In this document: positions 56,748 through 64,000 of the stretch, piece after piece
How positions within the stretch are numbered: position 1 is the first letter of the stretch
Layout of the letters: every line of letters starts with the position of its first letter
NCBI GenBank assembly: GCA_030248065.1
Contig: JASAMV010005947.1
Span: 48,268-112,267, forward strand
DNA from: Rhynchonema sp. JSB1_4
Taxonomy: Eukaryota; Nematoda; Chromadorea; Monhysterida; Xyalidae
Direction of reading: 5' to 3'
Length of the DNA stretch: 64,000 nt
Translations under genes and position numbers: made by a program
Notes under the pieces: model-generated
Databases searched by the model: none
What the model was told of the DNA's origin: nothing
The model's input: the letters and a program-made list of their open reading frames with translations, nothing else

Positions 56748-59184
56748 TCAGGAATCCTTGATTTGCGATCCGGTTTGTGACAGATGTTTCACAATGTCCA
56801 CCCAGTTCCAACCGCGCTCGCGTTCGGACTCGGTTGCACAACCTGTGAATGGTAATGTGTGCCAAGTGACTCATCCCTCAGATGACGGATCATCCAGAAC
56901 ATTGTCTCTCTCTCTCTCTCTGAAAGATGCATCATAAGGTAACATACCTTTGTCCCACATTCGTCGTTTCTGTGCCTTGGTCATCTGCGCAGCTTTCGGT
57001 TGTTTGCCAGGCGCCAGTGTCGAGTCATCGTCATTCCGCACATCGCCAGCCGTGTCCACCATCTGTGCGCTCATGTCCGGTTGTCGGGCCAATAGATCGT
57101 CGAGATTGTCCTTAACGAATTCGACCAACGTGAACGTCACCGCCATGCCCGCGTTGGTCGCTGCCTCGGCGCGCACACGGCTGCAAGCAATGAATGTACA
57201 TAAACTCGTCTGTTCGATTGAAAAACGTGATAATCTGTCATTGGTGTAGCTTTTCGTTTCCAAATTAGTGAAAAAGTCGAGCTGATGACATCAGACAACA
57301 GACATCAATGTTTGGCTGCCCATCAGCTTTTCACCACCGTCTGTCAAGTGCGCATGCTTGCTGCGCAAGATTGACGACAGACAATCAAGGCAGTGCGCGT
57401 TATTCGCACCGCGACAACAACATTGCACGTACACAACTACAATATACATGGCGTCAGAGCTGTGTGCAAACCGGTTTTCTCATCAGCGCACAAGCAGTCG
57501 TTGCATAACATGTCGCTACGCACAGTAGAGTGCAGGAGAACATAACCAGCTGGAAAGGTGTTTCGAGATCGAGAGTGACACGCAGTTTAGCACGCGACCA
57601 GCAATAGACATGGCCAGTCAATCCATTGGTGGTCGGATGTCGGCCAGACAGACGCCACAATCGAATGTCACCACCAACCCGCCCACGCCCGCCGCAACCC
57701 CGCAACATCGTCCGTTCTGGCTCACACGATCGCAAATCGTGTGCTGCCTGCTGTGCATCCTACTTCCATACGTGTCGTTGCAGGTGGCACTGATTGCAAG
57801 CGGGTTCGTTGGTCAGGTGGCCCTGCGTCGAGTGAAGATCGCTCAAAATCCACTGATAGCTGTTTCAGACACTCGGCCACATTTTTCATTGTGCTGTATT
57901 TCGGTGTATTTGTGGGCCTGACGTTTTGCATATCGGTGGTCATCGGACGCAACATCGACCAGCAACGAAACACCAGACTGACTCGTCAGCCCTCAACGAC
58001 AACAGCCACCAGTCACCACCACCATGTGCCATGCCAGATATCAGTGCTGTGAGTTCTCGGCTGACAATAATTTTACATGTGATAACAAATTTAATTGGCC
58101 AATATTTTCTTCTGCATTAGACATGCAGTCGATGGAGCCCTATCTTTCAGAAGTTTGTCGAACTCAGCGTCATATGAGGCGGCGTTCAATCAGCCACCAC
58201 CACCATACGACGAATTGATGGCTCACGCACCGCCTCGCTACGAAACAGTCGTCAGGACTGGACCAACAAAACCATAAACTATGTGTGCCGATATTAAACT
58301 AAACTGCTGCATAACTTGTTTGCTTTTCCGGCAAAATAGGGCTTATGGTAGTGGTCAAATCATCTCGTCAAAGAAAGTCGTCGAACACATGTATTAGTTT
58401 TCCCGCCCATTTATGGCTCATGTGTTCGACGACTTTGTTTGATGAGATGATTTGACGACAAAACCATCAGTCCAAAATAGCAAGCCAGCTGTTGCCAGCT
58501 AACCTGAGTATATCATTTCTGACATCCGGCAGCAAATGTTTGTTGTAAAAACAGTCGAGTGAAACATCGGCGTTGCTGGTCGATGGGTAATCAGTGGGCC
58601 ACGAGATTTGCAGCACGAACGATCGCGACATGCCGTCGGCACCGAATTTAAACTGAAACACGCAGATGTGCACAATTCAGTTGTTCTGATAAATGTAGGA
58701 CGCTGAAAACGCTGCGCGATCTGCTGATCAATGTGATGTTTGAAATATATGCGAATTCAGAGCCACAAAAATCTTAACGGTTCACGTTGAACATGCCACT
58801 GCATGGACGCTTGCGATCGCGAATTCCATTGGATTACATTTACAACGTGCACATCTAACAAACATCCCATGGGTTGGAACCAGAAAAACAAGGGGTTATC
58901 CAACCCAAGTTTTTCTGCCAGTGTTTCTACCACTTACACCTGAAAATTTTACTTAGGTTTGCAACCTGAAACTTGAAAGGTGAGGTAAAATTGCACCTGA
59001 AAGGCCCAACGTTGCTAAAATTTGCAGCTAAGATCTAGGTGCGATTTGCACCCGGAAGGAAAAATTCCTGGTTCCAACCTACCTGAAACACGGGTTCACT
59101 TTCATCAGGCTGGGTGAAGAAATGCTCATCATCGGCATATATCGATCGCAATACCTCAAGTTCTTCCTTTTGTTCGTCGTTCAT
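56748..59184 (-). CDS. RWDD4: RWDD4, right-arm copy
   Basis: Exons 59083-59184, 58504-58652, 56948-57180, 56748-56842. Exon 3 differs from the left copy at one base of 233 (Ser to Gly in DTA-G/S-DVRND). Intron 1 lacks the 407-bp insertion and intron 2 lacks the 281-bp MITE, so this copy shows the pre-insertion state. Confidence 0.9.
57610..58277 (+). CDS. Two-pass membrane protein with PPxY tail, nested in RWDD4 intron 2 (right copy)
   Basis: Exons 57610-57803, 57869-58048, 58121-58277, phases 2 and 2; 176 aa. Starts MASQSIGGRMSARQTPQSN, then a Thr/Pro-rich stretch, TM1 (IVCCLLCILLPYVSLQVALI), TM2 (FFIVLYFGVFVGLTFCISVV), a polar His/Thr-rich region, and a tail with PPPPYDEL and APPRYETV before ..RTGPTKP. 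The exon 1 donor GTTCGT is unusual; a nearby GTGGCC donor would shift the frame and lose TM2, so the former is preferred. Antisense to RWDD4 and wholly inside its intron. Confidence 0.65.
58353..58457. repeat. 105-bp hairpin repeat, uninterrupted
   Basis: Right-arm empty-site counterpart of 40268-40667; GTCGTCGAACACATG arms around a roughly 30-bp loop. Confidence 0.75.
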
Positions 59185-60733
59185 TCCGTACGAAGTTCGA
59201 AATCAGTAAGCTGACGTAATATTTTGCACCTTGTGAAAACTGCAAAATAATCATATCTCAATTTGGGTCTTATGTGCCACACGATGATTGACAGATGATG
59301 CCAGTGGTGGTCAGGCGGTAACGCCGGGTGTTGATAAGCGATCACCAAAACAAACCAACTTTCAACCAAGGAACCATAGAGAATATGGTCTACAGCAAGG
59401 TACCACAGGAATTGCACATGTAATTTCACCATTAGACAATTGAGTAGACTAACTGGTCACATTAATCAATCATGGCCTGGCCAAGGAAGAGGCTCTCTGA
59501 GTTATGATCAAAATGCAACGCCATCAGTGGTGCGTGAGTGAATGGCCAACGACCCACTGACATGCACATGCCGACACGCAAAAATGTGTCACAAACACAC
59601 TCATTGCAAGACAATTGGGATGGAGAGTTCGACTGACGTTATTACTTGTGGATCACTCACTGCAAAGAAAACACGACTGACATTATTACTTATGGATCAC
59701 TGCAAAGAAAGCAATACACGCGCGCGCGTTAACTATGAGATGACAATAAGTTGAAAGGGTATTTTCCTGCACATGGAAAGTGTGTTTAATGATTAATACA
59801 TACTGCACATAAACATGACCACCAAATGAGTATTCGCATGTTTGCTGCGACCAAACTCATGGTAGAGCAATTTCGGAAAAGAACGAGTGTATCATTGGAA
59901 CTTACCCAACCAACACAAACAGAGAACAATGCGCTGTATTTCAGAATGCTAATCACAGAAAGTTCATAGCATTTCCCGAATGTGAAAAACAAGTAGAAGA
60001 GAAAGAAATTTATTAAACGAAACAGGGCAGCCCAGATCACGGGACCATCTTAGGGACGGAAGTGGAGCATCTTTGTATGATACACACACATCACAAACAA
60101 ACCTGACAGATGGGCGCACTGAAGATGAGTTTCACCACCAAGAATGTGATGTAACGTGGTGACGCAGCAGGTAAAATGGGCACCACAGATCGCACGAGAC
60201 AAGCAACAGACAGGACAATCCATGAAGGTCAGACACGGCTATTGCGTACGAGATAAATCAAATGATGAACACACACCAGAATGCATATCAGATAAGAGAC
60301 GGGCGCCAAGTACTTTTATGCGGCGAATAAAATAAATGACACAAACGAAGGCAGTCATGGTGACGCTGCAACTGTTTGTACTTCACCATCAATATTGCGC
60401 GATTATGGAAGGTCAAAAACACAAAGAGTTCATTACGAGTAGCTCTTCTGCAGAGCAGATAATTTGCTGGCATAAACCAAGCGTGTCGAACGCAAAACAA
60501 ACACTCATCCAATCTTTCAGATTTTTATGCCTTTTCAAAGGCATCGCTGTATTGGCACGAACTACAAATTTATAAAATTCTGACGACTAAAATGCTGGCA
60601 CAACAAACAAAAGTTTCATGCGGCAACAATGAACGGCCCAAGAATCCTGGCGACGGTCGGTCATAAGGACATTCGTGGCGATTGACTGATCAGATTAAAA
60701 TACCGAAATAACAAAACACAATGCACCTCAGTC
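59185..60733. other. RWDD4-RPA43 intergenic region, right
   Basis: Mirror of 37554-39099, with several small indels against it and no conserved frame. The tandem unit around TGGATCACTGCAAAGA is at 59,640-59,710. Confidence 0.5.
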
Positions 60734-63700
60734 TTAACGATCTTCTTTGAACCGTTTGTGCTTTTTGTGTTTCTTCTTTTTCGAGCTGCCAAAATCAGCA
60801 TCACTCGTCGATGCACTAATATTTTGCTGACGAGCGCCCGTTGCACCGCCGGCCGACGCCCGTTGAGTCTCTGTGTTGGCGTCATCGCCATTGGTCATTG
60901 TCGATTCGTCATTGCTCAGCTGCGACGAGCGTCGTTTCCTTTTCTTTTTCGCCTTTTTCCGTTGTTTCCGCGACTCGTCGACGTGTTCATCGGCTTCCTG
61001 TTCGTCGTCAAACTTGATCTTTTTATTTGGCGGCGACCGAAAATCGGAAGATGACAAATTGGTGAGGTGGTGCTGATCCGATGATGTGCTTGGTTGTTGG
61101 TCCGGGTCGACATCAAATTGAGACAGGTCGATTCTGAAATGACAGTCAGAGCATCGTGATTGCACTCGTCTGCTTTTGATAGCAATGTCGACCAAAGCAC
61201 CTGTACCACTACACCAGTGTAGTACTTGGTCAGGGTGTTGACGATAGATAGATTGGGACCCAAAATGTGTTGACGATAGATAGATGACCCAAGTCCGAAA
61301 TCTGGGGGGGTCGACCCAAACTTGTTGACGATAGATAGATGGTAGGGGAGGGTCGCCAAAAATCAAGGTATAGTATAGTGTACTAAGTAGGTAATAATGT
61401 GTAAATATTAATGAAAATGTACTTAGATGTACTAAATACGCGCGCAGCGCGCGATTTTTTGCTTATTTGAGACAAAAAATACCGATTTTGAGCCATTTTG
61501 AGGCAAAAATACCCATTTTGGGGTCGAAATGTGTTGACGATAGATAGATTTGCCCATAAGTGTTGACGATAGATACCTAGATGACATCAAAAAGTGTTGA
61601 CGAAAGATAAATGAATTTGGGGGGGGGCCCCACCCCCCAAGTACTACCCTGCACTACACTATGCTCAGGTAGCGCACAATTGGCTCCACACATTGCATCT
61701 TACCATCACATAGTACCTACTTACTTGGCTTACTGGCCAGGTCAGGTCTAATGGACAGTTACAGTAATAATCAACATTGATTCATTGGCACACCTGTTCT
61801 TGGACGGCGTGAACATCGAGCTCAAGTTCATCTGACTCGACACGCGACCGACCGTGCTTGTTGTCGATGGCGTTGACGGCAGTCGTCGGCCGTTGATGAA
61901 TGGCGAAAATGGGGCTGCACACGCGTCATCGTACGCGGTCGTTCTGTGTCACGTAGTTGGAGCGGGTATCGGGGCAACATCCGCCAGCAGCCATCATTTT
62001 ATGTGCATGTATCAAAAACATACATGCGCCAAAGCAAAAACCCAGCTATCTGTGGCTTAGTTGCTTTTAGTGCCAAAGCGGCTACTTTATATGTCAATTT
62101 CTCAAGTGGTCCATTTTTTACAAATAATGCGCAAAAATATCTGATTCAATGCCTAATCTTAACTCTTGGTACAAAAATGTCAAAACGCTTCAGGCTACTA
62201 CCAAAACCCACGAAAGAGTAACTGAACAAACACCAACTCGTATAATTCCACGAAATCAGCATGCAGTTGTATCATTTGATGATGTACTTTCACGCTCGTC
62301 ACACGTAGGCGCACCGCATCGCCGACGTTTATCGACTTGTTGTTATTGTTGTCCCCCATGTTCACCGTACAAGTGAATGTGCCGAGAATGTGTGCCACAA
62401 CATGACGATCCGCTATTTCGAATATCACACCTGCAAGAAAGAACCACACTGAATAGATTCCAGTCAGTCACACTGACTGATCAGGTCATTTAAATTCACA
62501 TGCTTTCTAAAAATTGGAGAAACTTGAAAACGTCAAAGGCCGTCGTAACTTGGCCTCCGGAAAATGGTAGCTTGCTTACTTCGTGGAAAAATTACCGCCC
62601 ACATAAGACTGGGACCGGACCGGACTGTTTTTTACGTTATGTGCAACTCACCATCATCATATTTCCAGAACAATGACCCAACCAACCCGTATAAATAAAT
62701 CCAACTTTTGGCTGAAACACAATGAGATCACAGAAGAATTTGAGCGGCAACATCGGTTCGGACGTGGCAATGGGCACACCGCCGCCATTAGTGGTCTCGG
62801 ATGGGAAACGCACATTGCCGTAGGCGCACACGACCCCTTGGAATCTGGAGTAAAGCGAAACCAATTTGTTAGTTGTTAGACTTCGGTTCTAAATCGAAAA
62901 CGACGTTGGTGGCTGTTGACTTGACACTCTTCCTGGCCCGGAGGAGGAGATAGCGCCCCCCTGTTTTTTCGGAGGTGGTGGGAGGTAGTGTACGCTCGAA
63001 GTGCAAGACCCAAAATTGAGTAAAAAGGGTCAATTTTTGAGGTGAAAATTTTGGCATATTTTTGCCCCTTTCCCTATAAAAAGGTATTTGGCGATTTTTG
63101 ACAACCTAATAGTCACCGACTTCAGGTCGAAAAATATCTATTTTAGGCAGAAATTTGCCTATTTTAGGCAAAAATTGGGGAGGTAGTGCATCCGGTGGAA
63201 GAAATGGGGGATAGCGTACCGCCTAAGGGGGCTATTTTAGCGTACCCGATGGGGACCCGCTCCATCCAGCAGGAGTTACACTGCTTCGTGGTCCTTGTAT
63301 ATGCATGGCCTCCAACAGAAGGGAGCCCTTCTATGGTTTTTAACGAGTCGAAATAGCCCTTCTGTTAGGGAACGCCGCCGTATTGGGGCATACCTTTGTA
63401 GGTGGCCGGACAATTGATCAAAGCACATTTGAGCAAGACCACTTTGAGCAAGTGAAAAAGAGCAGAGCACCTATTTTGTTCCAATGGCTGATTTTGGTAT
63501 CAGGCTTAGGCTTACACTTAAGATTAGTTTTATGTTTGGGCTTAGGCTTAGGCCTATTCGTTTTTAGGTTCTGCTCTTTTGGACTCTGCTCTTTTTCACT
63601 TGCTCATAGTGGTCTTGTTCAAATGTGCTTTGCTCAATTGCCCGTCCGCCGCCTTTGTAATTTATAAAATGACCGCCAAACGGTCAAAAGATGACATTTT

Positions 63701-64000
63701 GTACCATAATTGCTGTCACTTATGCACGATTTTAGATTTGCAAACGCCTTGGCTGCACTACTAACTCACTTCTGAAATTTTAAAACCTAAATAAGGCACA
63801 AGGCAGTAGATCATAAATATCGAATGGTCTTGTCATCAGCACCAGCACCTTACTTTCCAGCCAGTTATTATTGAAATGAAATGGACCTCTCTATTTGGGT
63901 GGAGTTCCCCCCGTGTTGCAGCATGCCCATTTATTGGGGGCAATACGTACAATGCGATATGCGCTGGAAAATAAAAGAAACAAACTCGTCTTTGAATTGT
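60734..64000 (-). CDS. POLR1F: RNA polymerase I subunit RPA43, right copy, 5' end cut by window
   Basis: Exons 60734-61133, 61794-61943, 62238-62430, 62687-62844 and the last 15 bases of exon 1 (63986-64000). Frames and splice sites match the left copy; scattered substitutions include SSSDFRS against SCSDFRS. The intron between 61133 and 61794 contains a 437-bp hAT-like MITE absent from the left arm. Confidence 0.87.
61215..61651. mobile_element. hAT-like MITE with TTGACGATAGATAGAT arrays, right arm only
   Basis: 437 bp. Ends CAGTGTAGTACTTGG and inverted CAGGGTAGTACTTGG, flanked by perfect 8-bp duplications CACTACAC (61207-61214, 61652-61659). The left-arm site has a single copy. The core contains the palindrome CGCGCGCAGCGCGCG (about 61,440). 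Array copies: three at the left, three (one degenerate) at the right. Confidence 0.92.
63401..63651. mobile_element. MITE, TTAGGC-bearing family (RPA43 intron 1, right)
   Basis: Mirror of 35069-35319 with the same 8-bp duplication (CCTTTGTA on this strand). Interior has AGGCTTAGGCTTACAC-type repeats. Confidence 0.85.

Larger units (their letters stand above)
49575..64000. repeat. Right arm of giant inverted repeat
   Basis: Inverted counterpart of 34,722-49,290. It continues to the last base of the window, ending inside RPA43 exon 1. Confidence 0.97.

Overview
The window is nuclear DNA of an invertebrate animal. Genes have many short GT-AG introns (often 50-150 bp), and the recognisable proteins are animal-type: ETFDH, neurofibromin, RNA polymerase I subunit RPA43, RWDD4 and prefoldin 5. 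Intergenic DNA is crowded with small DNA transposons. TTAGGC-type hexamers, the nematode telomere unit, occur inside some of these elements. That is a weak hint of a nematode-like lineage, not proof.

Region 1 (1-29,000) is single copy. It holds the 3' exons of ETFDH (+), then convergently the whole neurofibromin gene (-, about 1.76-21.19 kb) with dozens of small exons. After a transposon-rich gap come a Ly6/uPAR-like surface protein (-), a small secreted four-cysteine protein (-), a short divergent ORF (+) and a coiled-coil plus Gly/Tyr/Gln-rich protein (-).

Region 2 (29,100-34,120) is a mosaic of non-autonomous DNA transposons (mariner-like, hAT-like, piggyBac-like with TTAA) and poly-C/poly-G modules. 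No transposase was seen.

Region 3 (about 34,500-64,000) is one giant inverted repeat. The left arm reads RPA43(+), RWDD4(+) with an antisense membrane-protein gene nested in its second intron, a Cys-rich membrane protein(+), PFDN5(-), then a 4 kb transposon mosaic. The right arm carries the same loci reversed and runs off the window end inside RPA43 exon 1. The axis is near 49.4-49.5 kb. Coding exons are nearly identical between arms. Outer non-coding DNA differs by substitutions, indels and three transposon insertions that are filled in one arm and cleanly empty in the other. The inner 4 kb is almost identical, except that the 400 bp left of the apex is riddled with small deletions. This pattern fits either a true palindrome or a fold-back read that joined two haplotypes in assembly.

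The arm pair also acts as a built-in comparative test. Frames broken by indels between arms were rejected as genes, and conserved exon frames were accepted. The most novel material is the set of modular hAT-like MITEs (private short terminal repeat arrays around a shared GCGCGC palindrome core) and several small unrecognised secreted or membrane proteins.
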